Of a stretch of 64,000 nucleotides of DNA, positions 18,536 to 27,652 are shown piece after piece. Within the stretch, counting starts at the first letter, position 1, and the number at the start of each line of letters is the position of its first letter. A model generated the notes under the pieces. The model did no database searches, had not been told where the DNA came from, and saw nothing but the letters and a program-made list of their open reading frames with translations. The translations under genes and the position numbers were made by a program. This DNA comes from Vibrio tubiashii (GTDB lineage: Bacteria > Pseudomonadota > Gammaproteobacteria > Enterobacterales > Vibrionaceae): positions 45,046 through 109,045 of the forward strand of contig JRWQ01000020.1 in the NCBI GenBank assembly GCA_000775715.1, read 5' to 3'.

Positions 18536-19974
18536 TAGTCGTCCTCCTGTTGTGTCTTAAGCTCAAAAGTAATGATGTTGTCCTCATTACGACCTATGGT
18601 TAACCTTTCAAATGTACGCCCAACTAGGTTTAACTCAGTTTTAAATTGATTGACCCAATTTGGAATCGCTTTCGCTTCGCGAGCTAAGCCCTGCAAATCT
18701 AAAGTCATCTCATCAATAGTGATGGAACTGAGTGATATATCGTTTCTTCCCAGCTCAGCCAGTGAGCGCATCACACCCGAATAACCCATTTGTTGTGATT
18801 CATCAAAGCTATTAATCGCTTGTAACGAGTGTCTTTTAGCTTCTATCTCTTGTTTAAGCCTAGCAATAGCCGCAACTTTCGCTGCGCTAGGTTTATGCTT
18901 TTCTAATCGCTGACTCAAGCTTTCAACCTCTTGCTGGTACTCTTTCTCCTGAGACTGGTAAGCTGCTAGCTCTTGCTGCAATTGACTGTGTTGGTATTTG
19001 CCCCCTGCATAAGCCAAACTCAAAACCCCTGCGGTGAACAGCCACCCTAGCGCGACATTTTTTAGCGTAAAGTAGGCTTTTTTCGGCTTAAGATCCTCAG
19101 GGAACAGATTGATGTCCACCTGCTCTAGCTGGCTTGTGGTTTGAACCAGTACCGCACCCGATTCAAGCTCAGCCTCCGATAAAGCCGTCACCTTGACGCT
19201 CAAGCTTTCACTTAGATTTTGGACTAAGTCCTGATGCTGCTCTTCGTCACAGCACACTTGTAGTTGGTGTAGTGATGCATTACGCATTTGTGACGATAAG
19301 TAATCAATTGAGCGTTGCAGCTCTAAAGCTAAACTATCGAGTTGAAGAGCACTGGTTGCTACGCCCGTTAGTGGTGCGGTCAGTCCGCGAATGGTTCTTT
19401 GAAATGCGCATTGAGAGTCAACAAATGCACTGATACGAAATTGTCCTTGCTTGCTTCTTTGTAAAAGCAAAAAGGTGCTCATTTCATTGGCAGAATGCCC
19501 CCAAATTTCATCCTCTACGCAGACACAGGCTAGCTCTACCTTGATTTGCTTAAGTGACTCATATAAACCTGCGACTAACGCGCGCTGCACCACGTAAACT
19601 TGTAACTTGTTATTGACAGAGACTGGTGAGAAGTCTGCCACTACATCAGCCACTTTTTCGCTAATGAGATCTTTAACTAAAAACGGTATGGCGGCTTTAA
19701 GTTCTTGTTGAGGAATGTTTGGCTTCTCAATCTGGAACGTTTGGTAAATACTGGAATGAAGAACAAGTTTAAGATCTAGATTAGATACCTGAGCATCATG
19801 CAGTACCTTAACTAGGAGGTCTTGCCAAGCAACGCCTTCAACAGGAACCACACTCGGTAAAGACAACGCTTGTGGTGCTGAGAAAAAAATCGCACTAGGT
19901 TGAACAACCGCATACACTTCATAAGCGGCTTTCTTGCCAGTTTTTAACTTATCGAACAATGATTGAATATTCAT
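18535..19974 (-). CDS. mshI: MSHA biogenesis protein MshI (PilM/PilN-like fusion)
   Basis: MshI has 479 residues. The first part (about 1-290) resembles the actin-like PilM fold, with blocks such as IPFLVKDLISEKVADVVADF; the second (about 300-479) has a membrane segment near 308-326 followed by a coiled coil and a PilN-like periplasmic domain. It thus looks like a PilM-PilN fusion that contacts MshE on one side and MshJ on the other. The start is 8 bases after mshH. In V. cholerae a promoter is reported in front of mshI; here it would have to lie inside the mshH coding sequence. Confidence 0.9.
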   Translation of the reverse strand: MNIQSLFDKLKTGKKAAYEVYAVVQPSAIFFSAPQALSLPSVVPVEGVAWQDLLVKVLHDAQVSNLDLKLVLHSSIYQTFQIEKPNIPQQELKAAIPFLVKDLISEKVADVVADFSPVSVNNKLQVYVVQRALVAGLYESLKQIKVELACVCVEDEIWGHSANEMSTFLLLQRSKQGQFRISAFVDSQCAFQRTIRGLTAPLTGVATSALQLDSLALELQRSIDYLSSQMRNASLHQLQVCCDEEQHQDLVQNLSESLSVKVTALSEAELESGAVLVQTTSQLEQVDINLFPEDLKPKKAYFTLKNVALGWLFTAGVLSLAYAGGKYQHSQLQQELAAYQSQEKEYQQEVESLSQRLEKHKPSAAKVAAIARLKQEIEAKRHSLQAINSFDESQQMGYSGVMRSLAELGRNDISLSSITIDEMTLDLQGLAREAKAIPNWVNQFKTELNLVGRTFERLTIGRNEDNIITFELKTQQEDD

Positions 19975-19982
19975 TTATACTT

Positions 19983-21995
19983 CTATGTTTTCCGCCAGCG
20001 ATTTCGGCGTCCAATTTGCACTTTACTCTGCTGAGAACGCATTGAACTACGCTCTGCCAGTGTATGCTCTGGTAACATCTGCTGTTCTGCAGCTAAATAA
20101 CGCCCCTGCACACCATGAACACCGAGTTCAAGCATAGTTTGGTACTCTTGTTTGTTATCGACACCTACAGCAATAACCTGAGTGTTTAGCCCTTCACAGG
20201 CACCCAATAGGCTACGGACAAAAAGTTGGTTTTCATGGCGTTGATCTATTTTCTTAATCAGGCTTCGGTGCAACTTCAAATAGCTAACTGGAAACTCTTT
20301 AAGGTAGTGCGTGCTAACAATCGAGCGTCCCGCTTGGCCAACGACAACTTTACAACCCAAGCCCGTGATCATTTTGGCAACAGGTCGTATGTAATCAAGA
20401 TGTTTGACCAACCTCGCCTCTGCAAATTCAAATGACAGCAGAGCTCGCTGCTCAGAAGTAAGCTGTAATAGTTCGTCTCTAAACCATTTAAAGAAACTCC
20501 GTTCCGCAAAAGGTACCACATGCAGGTTAATAGAGTAACCACTTGGTTGGTCGGAACATCTTATGTGTCGAATTATTTTTCGAATCATGGCCTTATCGAG
20601 GGTCGCTTCATAGCCAACCGATTCAACCGCCGAATTAAAGCGCGACGCTTTTATGACGCCTTTTTCGGGATCGTTAATGCGAGCAAACAGCTCCAAATGG
20701 TCCTCTGAAGGATCTTTTTGACTATCAAGAAGGTAACAAGGCTGAGAGTAAACATAGAGTTGTTCCGGTTGCAGCGCGACATCCAACAAAGTACGCCAAC
20801 GTACGCTGCCACGCTCGTCACTTTGGCTAGTATGTTTTTCAAAGCGACTCCAAGTGTTAATTCGCTGCAGCTGCGCACTCTTAAGTGCAGTTTCAGCCTC
20901 ATCAAGGATTCGACCTTGGCTCTCACCTTCACGATACATACTAACCCCAACGTGGATCCAATCATCACGCTCTAGAGGGGAAGGAGGCGCGAGTTTCTCA
21001 AGCTGTTTCAAACATTGCGCAGCTAGGTTGGCGACCTCTTTACTGGATAGGTTTGGCGCAAAAATCGCAAAGTCCGAACGGTAATAGCGCGACAAAATCA
21101 CATCTGGATAGCGTTGAATAACATTGCTCAACCCTTCACCAACACTGATTAAGAAATCATTAGCAACTGACTTATCCTGTTCTTCTATCTGCTCCCAATC
21201 ATCAACACGTAAGATCAAAATACCGCCACGGGAACCATGTTCAGACAAAGCCGCTTCCAACTTACTGTCAAACAATACTCTATTTGCCGTGCCCGTCAGT
21301 TGATCTAGAAAAGTCTGGGTACGGATGAAGGTATCAAAGCGGCTTCGCTCCTGACGAGCATCTTGGAGCTCTTCGATTAAACGGTCTAGGGCCAGACTCG
21401 CCGTATAGGGCCACTCTTTTTCATCCCCGACCGCATAACCTTCAACGCGACCAGCAAGTATCATTCTCCCTCGCTCTTCGAGCAACTCTGAGCCGTATAA
21501 CTGCCCCTTAAGCCACTCTAGCCCTTTAATCAATCCAAAGACAATAAACGCGACAGCCACGGTAATCGACCAAAGGGCTTGAATTGAATAGCCATAGCCA
21601 ATGTATGGCGGAACCGCCTTAAAGCGAATCTGATAGCCTTGATTTCGCTCTAGGGTATATTCAACATTGTAGAGCAGCGCCGTATCAACTTTCGACGAGG
21701 TATCTTTGAAGCGATAAATCACCCCAAACTCAGACGACAGTTCCATCTCAACAATATTAGAGGCCTGAAGCATTTTCGGCATCCAACGCTGTAATGAATA
21801 TGCAGCGTCTGGGTCTTCCATCTCTTTATCCAGCACTTCAACAATGCCTTTGAGTGAGTGATCTAAATACTCTTGGCCGAGTCGCTTAAAAGAGAGGGTT
21901 CCACCGAGAAAAAGGATAAACATCGCGCAGATAACAATCATAGTCACGAACGCAACTAGCCGAGTGCTGAGCTTTAAGGTAGGCGTGTACCTCAT
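19983..21995 (-). CDS. mshH: MshH, CsrD-like protein with degenerate GGDEF and EAL domains
   Basis: MshH is a 670-residue inner-membrane protein homologous to E. coli CsrD. Two membrane segments (about 13-35 and 135-157) flank a periplasmic sensor region. The GGDEF-like domain (about 225-385) has YRSDF where an active cyclase has GGDEF, similar to the HRSDF of CsrD. The EAL-like domain (about 390-640) has ELF in place of EAL. It is therefore unlikely to make or cleave c-di-GMP. CsrD promotes RNase E-dependent decay of Csr small RNAs, so MshH probably acts in carbon-storage regulation rather than in pilus assembly, although it heads the msh locus. Confidence 0.93.
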   Translation of the reverse strand: MRYTPTLKLSTRLVAFVTMIVICAMFILFLGGTLSFKRLGQEYLDHSLKGIVEVLDKEMEDPDAAYSLQRWMPKMLQASNIVEMELSSEFGVIYRFKDTSSKVDTALLYNVEYTLERNQGYQIRFKAVPPYIGYGYSIQALWSITVAVAFIVFGLIKGLEWLKGQLYGSELLEERGRMILAGRVEGYAVGDEKEWPYTASLALDRLIEELQDARQERSRFDTFIRTQTFLDQLTGTANRVLFDSKLEAALSEHGSRGGILILRVDDWEQIEEQDKSVANDFLISVGEGLSNVIQRYPDVILSRYYRSDFAIFAPNLSSKEVANLAAQCLKQLEKLAPPSPLERDDWIHVGVSMYREGESQGRILDEAETALKSAQLQRINTWSRFEKHTSQSDERGSVRWRTLLDVALQPEQLYVYSQPCYLLDSQKDPSEDHLELFARINDPEKGVIKASRFNSAVESVGYEATLDKAMIRKIIRHIRCSDQPSGYSINLHVVPFAERSFFKWFRDELLQLTSEQRALLSFEFAEARLVKHLDYIRPVAKMITGLGCKVVVGQAGRSIVSTHYLKEFPVSYLKLHRSLIKKIDQRHENQLFVRSLLGACEGLNTQVIAVGVDNKQEYQTMLELGVHGVQGRYLAAEQQMLPEHTLAERSSMRSQQSKVQIGRRNRWRKT

Positions 21996-22103
21996 AGTTC
22001 GAAAGTTCCTTTTTCAATTAAACAGAGAGCTCGATGGCAAAAAGGCTAAACACAATCAAATAACTCCAACAACTACACGACTGTATTTCCTCTATTTACT
22101 ATA

Positions 22104-22135
22104 TAAAAAAGCCGCGACTTGCGCGGCTTTTTTTC
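22104..22135 (-). terminator. Intrinsic terminator of ssb
   Basis: The stem GCCGCG-CGCGGC with A/T flanks is followed by a T-run on the minus strand (GGCTTTTTTAT), 13 bases past the ssb stop. The flanking A and T runs make it usable on both strands. Confidence 0.85.
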
Positions 22136-22147
22136 AATAACAGACAC

Positions 22148-22684
22148 TTAGAATGGGATGTCGTCATCAAAATCCATTGGTGGCTCGTTGTACTGCGGCT
22201 GAGCTTGCTGAGGCTGAGATTGAGGTTGTTGAGCCGGTTGATGCTGCATTGCCGGCTGTTGTGGTTGACCCCAACCACCTTGCTGAGGTTGCTGCTGTTG
22301 ACCCATACCACCTTGTTGTGCTGGTGCACCTTGGCGACCACCTAGCAATTGCATTTGACCTGCAGGCCATTGAACCACAACTTCCGTTGTGTAGCGGTCT
22401 TGACCATTTTGGTCTTGCCACTTACGAGTTTGCAGTTGACCTTCAATATAAACTTGAGAGCCTTTACGTAGGTACTCACCAGCAACTTCAGCGGTCTTAC
22501 CAAATAGCACAATACGGTGCCATTCCGTTTTCTCACGCTGCTCACCGGTATTTTTATCTCTCCAAGAATCAGAAGTTGCCACTGTAATGTTAGCCACGGC
22601 ACTACCATTAGCTGTGTACTTAACTTCAGGATCCTGTCCTAGGTTACCCATAATGATAACTTTATTTACTCCACGGCTAGCCAT
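22148..22684 (-). CDS. ssb: Single-stranded DNA-binding protein SSB
   Basis: SSB protects single-stranded DNA and recruits replication and repair enzymes. The 178-residue protein has the OB-fold domain in the first 110 residues (start [20 protein letters not shown]), a Gln/Pro/Gly-rich flexible linker (about 115-168) and the acidic recruiting tip DFDDDIPF at the C-terminus. The gene is transcribed alone, with a terminator directly behind. No LexA box was found upstream, although ssb is SOS-linked in some species. The linker DNA gives several false open frames on both strands. Confidence 0.97.
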   Translation of the reverse strand: MASRGVNKVIIMGNLGQDPEVKYTANGSAVANITVATSDSWRDKNTGEQREKTEWHRIVLFGKTAEVAGEYLRKGSQVYIEGQLQTRKWQDQNGQDRYTTEVVVQWPAGQMQLLGGRQGAPAQQGGMGQQQQPQQGGWGQPQQPAMQHQPAQQPQSQPQQAQPQYNEPPMDFDDDIPF

Positions 22685-22983
22685 GTTTTGCTCCGTCTAA
22701 CTTTGGGATTACAAGGGTCTGTTGACCCTAAGAAATAGCGCAATAGGATAACACGCTTTGCGCCGGGTACAAGTTTCTGTCGCCACAATGTCTACAAACA
22801 CAGATGAGCTATATCATACTTCAGTGACTTTTCGAGAAAACTCAAATTCTAGCTAAGCTGAGAAATGAGTTAATTACCGAATGGTATGAACTAAAACGCA
22901 AAGCTTCGAGCTGAATTCGCACTTCTTCAATCATTGCGCCAACCTATGATTAAAGAATAACCAGCGTCAGCTAGGAGAAAGTA
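22685..22983. other. ssb-qstR divergent intergenic region
   Basis: This 299-base gap holds the promoters of ssb and qstR, but no clear -35/-10 pair stands out. A perfect 6-bp hairpin (AGGGTC-TGTT-GACCCT, 22714-22729) lies about 30 bases upstream of the ssb start within its likely leader. No CTG-N10-CAG LexA box is present. Confidence 0.5.
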
Positions 22984-23634
22984 ATGGCTAAGAACATCTA
23001 TGCAAGAACTATCTATTTTTTGACCGAAAATAATCAAACCAATTCGACGATAAAGCAGTTAGAACAACAAATCGGTGGCCCCATTCCTACCATGCTGCCT
23101 AATGACCTACTGCTTGCTCTGCAACAATATAAACATCGAATACTGCTCATCGATTATCAAGAGTATCGCCAACTCAAAAATATCATTAGTGATTTACCAC
23201 TCGCCGATAAGTCATTTGAAACCATTATTTTTAATGTTTCACACCGCCTTACAACCGATGAACTGCTTGCGTTCGGACATCTCAAAGGGGTGTTTTACCA
23301 AGGTTCTGATATCAAACATTTGGTCAACGGCTATGAAGGCGTAATTAATGGTGAGACTTGGTTGCCAAGAAAAGTGACTGCTCAGCTTCTGTTCCACTAT
23401 CGCAACGTAGTCGATACCCATACAACTCCGGCAACGGTTGACCTCACTACCCGAGAATTACAAATCTTACGCTGCTTAATGTCTGGGGCATCCAATACTC
23501 AAATTGCCGATGATATGTTCATCAGCGAGTTCACAGTTAAATCCCACTTGCAGAAGGTATTTCGTAAGTTGAGCGTCAAAAACCGTGTTCAAGCCGCAGC
23601 TTGGGCAAAACAACACATGCGACCTTTGTCTTAA
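22984..23634 (+). CDS. qstR: LuxR-family regulator QstR (competence and type VI control)
   Basis: This 216-residue protein has a C-terminal LuxR-type helix-turn-helix (about 154-211, LTTRELQILRCLMSGASNTQ) and a degenerate receiver-like N-terminal half lacking the usual phosphoacceptor pocket, similar to VpsT/CsgD. Its position between ssb and galU is that of qstR in V. cholerae, where it integrates HapR quorum sensing and TfoX chitin signalling to switch on DNA-uptake (comEA, comEC) and type VI secretion genes. A CTAGGAG ribosome-binding site lies before the ATG. The symbol rests on synteny plus family; it could also be called a VpsT-like regulator. Confidence 0.85.
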   Translation: MAKNIYARTIYFLTENNQTNSTIKQLEQQIGGPIPTMLPNDLLLALQQYKHRILLIDYQEYRQLKNIISDLPLADKSFETIIFNVSHRLTTDELLAFGHLKGVFYQGSDIKHLVNGYEGVINGETWLPRKVTAQLLFHYRNVVDTHTTPATVDLTTRELQILRCLMSGASNTQIADDMFISEFTVKSHLQKVFRKLSVKNRVQAAAWAKQHMRPLS

Positions 23635-23751
23635 ATCTAAAAACAGGTCATGATTCTACTCTAGTAATGCTATTCGTCGGTCAACAAACATAAAAGCGTA
23701 TGATATTGTTGCGCCAGTTTAGGAATAAGATTAATTACAAAGGGTTGAATC

Positions 23752-24624
23752 ATGATCAAAAAATGCCTGTTCCCCGCTGCGGGCTATGGGACGCGCTTCT
23801 TACCAGCAACTAAGTCAATGCCGAAAGAGATGATGCCAGTGGTCAATAAACCACTGATCGAGTACGGCGTCGAGGAAGCCATTCAAGCAGGAATGGACGG
23901 AATGTGTATTGTTACCGGTCGTGGTAAGCACTCGATCATGGACCACTTTGATAAGAACTATGAACTTGAGCACCAGATTAGCGGCACCAACAAAGAAGAG
24001 TTGCTAGTCGATATTCGAGACATCATCGAAAGCGCGAACTTTACCTATATTCGTCAGCGCGAAATGAAAGGCTTAGGCCACGCGATTCTTACTGGGAAAG
24101 AGCTTATTGGCGACGAACCATTTGCTGTTGTGCTTGCCGATGACTTGTGTGTCAACGAGCAAGAAGGCGTATTGGCGCAGATGGTAGCACTATTTAAGCA
24201 GTTCCGCTGCTCGATCGTTGCCGTACAAGAAGTGCCGGAAGAGGAGACTCATAAATACGGTGTTATCTCTGGTGAAATGATCAAAGACGACATCTTCCGT
24301 GTCGATGACATGGTTGAGAAACCTGAACCAGGTACCGCTCCAAGCAACCTCGCCATTATTGGTCGCTACATTCTTACTCCTGATATTTTTGACCTGATTG
24401 AGAATACTGAGCCAGGTAAAGGTGGAGAGATTCAAATTACCGACGCCCTACTTAAGCAAGCAAAGGCGGGATGCGTATTGGCATACAAATTCAAGGGCAA
24501 GCGCTTCGATTGCGGCAGCGTAGAGGGATATATCGAAGCAACAAACTACTGCTTCGAGAACCTATACCTAACAGATACGCAAAAGTCTGAACTAGGTAAG
24601 CAAAAAACCACCAAAGAGCAATAG
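23752..24624 (+). CDS. galU: UTP-glucose-1-phosphate uridylyltransferase GalU
   Basis: GalU makes UDP-glucose from UTP and glucose-1-phosphate for LPS, capsule and galactose metabolism. The 290-residue protein begins MIKKCLFPAAGYGTRFLPAT, with the nucleotide-binding G-x-G-T-R-F-L-P motif and KSMPKEMMPV; the EKP motif (VEKPEPGTAP) and the C-terminal GNxxGV-like FDCGSVEGYIEA are present. Length is slightly shorter than the E. coli enzyme (302). It has its own terminator just downstream. UDP-glucose feeds Vibrio exopolysaccharide, so its place next to qstR and the pilus genes fits a surface-lifestyle cluster, though it is a housekeeping gene. Confidence 0.96.
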   Translation: MIKKCLFPAAGYGTRFLPATKSMPKEMMPVVNKPLIEYGVEEAIQAGMDGMCIVTGRGKHSIMDHFDKNYELEHQISGTNKEELLVDIRDIIESANFTYIRQREMKGLGHAILTGKELIGDEPFAVVLADDLCVNEQEGVLAQMVALFKQFRCSIVAVQEVPEEETHKYGVISGEMIKDDIFRVDDMVEKPEPGTAPSNLAIIGRYILTPDIFDLIENTEPGKGGEIQITDALLKQAKAGCVLAYKFKGKRFDCGSVEGYIEATNYCFENLYLTDTQKSELGKQKTTKEQ

Positions 24625-24649
24625 TCGAGTTCAACTCTCTAGACAGCAA

Positions 24650-24687
24650 AAAGGCAGCTTAACCAAGCTGCCTTTACTGTTTTTTTA
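24650..24687 (+). terminator. Intrinsic terminator of galU
   Basis: The stem AAGGCAGCTT / AAGCTGCCTT with loop AACC is followed by TACTGTTTTTTT. The T-tract is also the centre of the LexA box of uvrA. Confidence 0.88.
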
Positions 24688-24694
24688 TCCAGTA
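24675..24694 (+). promoter_or_regulatory. LexA (SOS) box in front of uvrA
   Basis: TACTGTTTTTTTATCCAGTA matches the LexA operator pattern TACTG-N10-CAGTA perfectly in both half-sites. It lies 67 bases before the uvrA ATG, as expected for an SOS gene, and overlaps the T-run of the galU terminator. Confidence 0.85.
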
Positions 24695-24760
24695 TTTTCT
24701 TTGCACATTTCTCACACTATGTAATACTTAGCCAACTTGTTTTTACCAAGAGTGTTGAGA

Positions 24761-27583
24761 ATGGATCAGATAGAAGTCCGTGGTGCCCGCACCCATAACC
24801 TGAAGAATATTAACTTGACCATACCACGTGATAAGTTGATCGTGATTACTGGTCTATCAGGCTCTGGTAAGTCTTCACTGGCTTTTGATACCTTATATGC
24901 AGAAGGCCAGCGTCGCTATGTTGAATCACTATCGGCATACGCTCGGCAGTTTTTATCCTTGATGGAGAAGCCAGACGTTGACCATATTGAAGGACTTTCA
25001 CCAGCCATCTCTATCGAGCAAAAGTCCACTTCTCATAACCCACGCTCTACCGTTGGTACAATCACTGAAGTCTACGACTACTTAAGACTCCTTTACGCTC
25101 GTGTCGGCGAGCCGCGTTGTCCTGAACACAAGGTTCCACTAGCTGCACAGACCGTTTCGCAGATGGTTGATAAAGTCCTAGAACTGCCCGAAGGTTCAAA
25201 GATGATGTTGCTTGCGCCGATCGTTAAAGAGCGCAAAGGTGAACATGTCAAAACTCTAGAGAATCTTGCTGCACAAGGCTTTATTCGCGCTCGTATCGAC
25301 GGTGAAACTTGCGATCTTTCTGATCCTCCGACACTAGAACTACATAAGAAGCATACGATCGAAGTTGTGGTAGATCGCTTTAAAGTGCGTGACGATCTCC
25401 AACAGCGTCTTGCTGAATCGTTTGAAACCGCTCTCGAACTTTCTGGCGGTATTGCCGTCGTTGCGGCTATGGATGGGGACGGCGAAGAAATTGTCTTCTC
25501 TGCTAACTTTGCTTGCCCACACTGTGGCTACAGCATGCAAGAGTTAGAGCCTCGTCTATTCTCGTTTAACAACCCTGCTGGTGCTTGTCATACATGTGAT
25601 GGTCTAGGTGTTCAACAATACTTCGATCCAGCACGTGTCATTGTCGATGATTCACTAAGTTTAGCCGAAGGAGCGATCCGAGGGTGGGATCAAAAGAACT
25701 ACTACTATTTCCAAATGCTCTCATCACTCGCAGAACATTATGAATTCGATCTACACGCTCCGTTTAACTCTTTACCGAAGAAGACCCGCGATATCATCCT
25801 GACTGGTTCAGGGCGTACTGAGGTTGAGTTTAAGTACATCAATGACCGTGGTGATATTCGAGTTAAACGTCACCCGTTTGAAGGGATCTTAAATACCCTT
25901 GAACGCCGCTACCGAGATACGGAGTCTAACGCGGTGCGTGAAGATTTAGCCAAGTATATCTCGACCAAGACTTGTTCTAGCTGTGATGGCAGTCGCTTAC
26001 GCCTGGAGGCTCGCAATGTCTTTATTGGCGATACAACTCTGCCTGAGATAGTCGAGCTCAGCATTGCCGACGCACTCGGCTTTTTCGCCTCCCTGCAACT
26101 TGAAGGACAACGTGCGCAGATCGCGGAAAAGGTGATGAAGGAGATCAATGATCGCCTCCAGTTTCTCGTCAATGTCGGTTTGAATTATCTCAACTTATCT
26201 CGCAGCGCAGAGACCTTATCTGGTGGTGAGGCGCAGCGTATTCGTCTCGCAAGTCAAATTGGTGCGGGTCTGGTTGGTGTCATGTATGTACTCGACGAGC
26301 CATCAATTGGCCTGCATCAACGTGATAATGAGCGCTTACTCAAAACCCTAACCCATCTACGCGATCTCGGTAATACCGTACTGGTAGTCGAACATGACGA
26401 GGACGCCATTCGCATCGCTGACCATGTCATCGATATTGGTCCGGGAGCAGGAGTGCACGGAGGGAGCGTTGTCGCGGAAGGGACAATGGATGAGATCATT
26501 GCCAACCCAAACTCGCTTACAGGCCAATACCTCAGTGGTCAAAAAGAGATTGCCGTGCCAAGCCATCGTACACCTAAAGATGGCAAAAAAGTTGTGGAAC
26601 TGATAGGCGCTTCAGGTAACAACTTAAAAGACGTCAGTTTAGAAATTCCTGTTGGCCTATTTAGCTGTATTACCGGTGTTTCTGGCTCAGGTAAATCTAC
26701 CCTGATCAACGATACCTTCTTCAAAATTGCTCATACTCAACTAAATGGCGCAACGACCGCAGTTCCTGCTCCGTATAAGAAGATCAAAGGACTGGAGCAT
26801 TTTGATAAGGTAATTGATATCGACCAGAGTCCGATAGGTCGAACGCCTCGTTCAAACCCAGCCACTTACACAGGCATCTTCACTCCGATTCGAGAACTGT
26901 TCGCCGGAACCCAAGAATCTCGCTCACGTGGCTATAAACCTGGACGCTTTAGTTTCAACGTTCGCGGTGGTCGCTGTGAAGCGTGCCAAGGCGATGGTGT
27001 AATAAAAGTAGAAATGCACTTCTTACCTGACGTTTATGTTCCTTGTGACGTGTGTAAAGGTAAGCGCTACAACCGCGAAACCTTGGAAGTACGCTACAAA
27101 GGCAAGACCATTGATGAAGTACTAGAGATGACCGTTGAAGATGCTCGCGAATTCTTCGATCCCGTTCCAGTTATTGCCCGAAAACTGCAAACATTGATGG
27201 ATGTCGGTTTGTCATACATTCGCTTGGGCCAAGCCGCTACCACTTTGTCTGGTGGTGAAGCTCAGCGTGTGAAACTGGCGCGCGAACTATCAAAACGCGA
27301 CACAGGTAAAACCTTATATATCCTTGATGAACCAACAACTGGTCTGCATTTCCACGACATTCAGCAGCTACTAACGGTATTACACCGACTGCGAGATCAT
27401 GGCAATACTGTAGTGGTTATCGAGCATAACCTTGACGTGATAAAAACGGCTGACTGGATCGTTGATCTAGGACCCGAAGGTGGCCAAGGCGGTGGAGAAA
27501 TTGTTGCACAAGGCACACCAGAAGATGTGTCACTTGTCGAAGGCTCTCACACTGCCCGATTCCTCAAGCCTATGTTAAAATAG
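24761..27583 (+). CDS. uvrA: Excinuclease ABC subunit A (UvrA)
   Basis: UvrA finds bulky DNA lesions and loads UvrB in nucleotide excision repair. The chosen start, ATG at 24761 ([19 protein letters not shown]), matches the E. coli N-terminus and gives 940 residues. Two ABC ATPase modules are present, with Walker [11 protein letters not shown] near residue 31 and [10 protein letters not shown] near 640, signature motifs LSGGEAQR in both, and Walker [11 protein letters not shown] and [10 protein letters not shown]. Zinc-binding cysteines lie at [14 protein letters not shown] and CEACQG/CDVC. An upstream in-frame start at 24737 is disfavoured. SOS control is indicated by the LexA box. Confidence 0.98.
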   Translation: MDQIEVRGARTHNLKNINLTIPRDKLIVITGLSGSGKSSLAFDTLYAEGQRRYVESLSAYARQFLSLMEKPDVDHIEGLSPAISIEQKSTSHNPRSTVGTITEVYDYLRLLYARVGEPRCPEHKVPLAAQTVSQMVDKVLELPEGSKMMLLAPIVKERKGEHVKTLENLAAQGFIRARIDGETCDLSDPPTLELHKKHTIEVVVDRFKVRDDLQQRLAESFETALELSGGIAVVAAMDGDGEEIVFSANFACPHCGYSMQELEPRLFSFNNPAGACHTCDGLGVQQYFDPARVIVDDSLSLAEGAIRGWDQKNYYYFQMLSSLAEHYEFDLHAPFNSLPKKTRDIILTGSGRTEVEFKYINDRGDIRVKRHPFEGILNTLERRYRDTESNAVREDLAKYISTKTCSSCDGSRLRLEARNVFIGDTTLPEIVELSIADALGFFASLQLEGQRAQIAEKVMKEINDRLQFLVNVGLNYLNLSRSAETLSGGEAQRIRLASQIGAGLVGVMYVLDEPSIGLHQRDNERLLKTLTHLRDLGNTVLVVEHDEDAIRIADHVIDIGPGAGVHGGSVVAEGTMDEIIANPNSLTGQYLSGQKEIAVPSHRTPKDGKKVVELIGASGNNLKDVSLEIPVGLFSCITGVSGSGKSTLINDTFFKIAHTQLNGATTAVPAPYKKIKGLEHFDKVIDIDQSPIGRTPRSNPATYTGIFTPIRELFAGTQESRSRGYKPGRFSFNVRGGRCEACQGDGVIKVEMHFLPDVYVPCDVCKGKRYNRETLEVRYKGKTIDEVLEMTVEDAREFFDPVPVIARKLQTLMDVGLSYIRLGQAATTLSGGEAQRVKLARELSKRDTGKTLYILDEPTTGLHFHDIQQLLTVLHRLRDHGNTVVVIEHNLDVIKTADWIVDLGPEGGQGGGEIVAQGTPEDVSLVEGSHTARFLKPMLK

Positions 27584-27603
27584 AAATTAATAGTAAAATA
27601 TAT

Positions 27604-27638
27604 GGGCCAGTGAGCATTTTCACTGGTCTGTTTGTTTG
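27604..27638 (+). terminator. Probable terminator of uvrA
   Basis: The stem GGCCAGTGA / TCACTGGTC (one G-T pair) is followed by TGTTTGTTT. It lies about 20 bases after the uvrA stop and just upstream of the pglL start, so it may also act as an attenuator for pglL. Confidence 0.65.
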
Positions 27639-27652
27639 AGGTATCAAGAGCA

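Noticed and set aside
22153..22608. Several long open frames overlapping ssb
   Set aside because: They are shadows of the Gln/Pro/Gly-rich SSB linker; only the ssb frame has family similarity.
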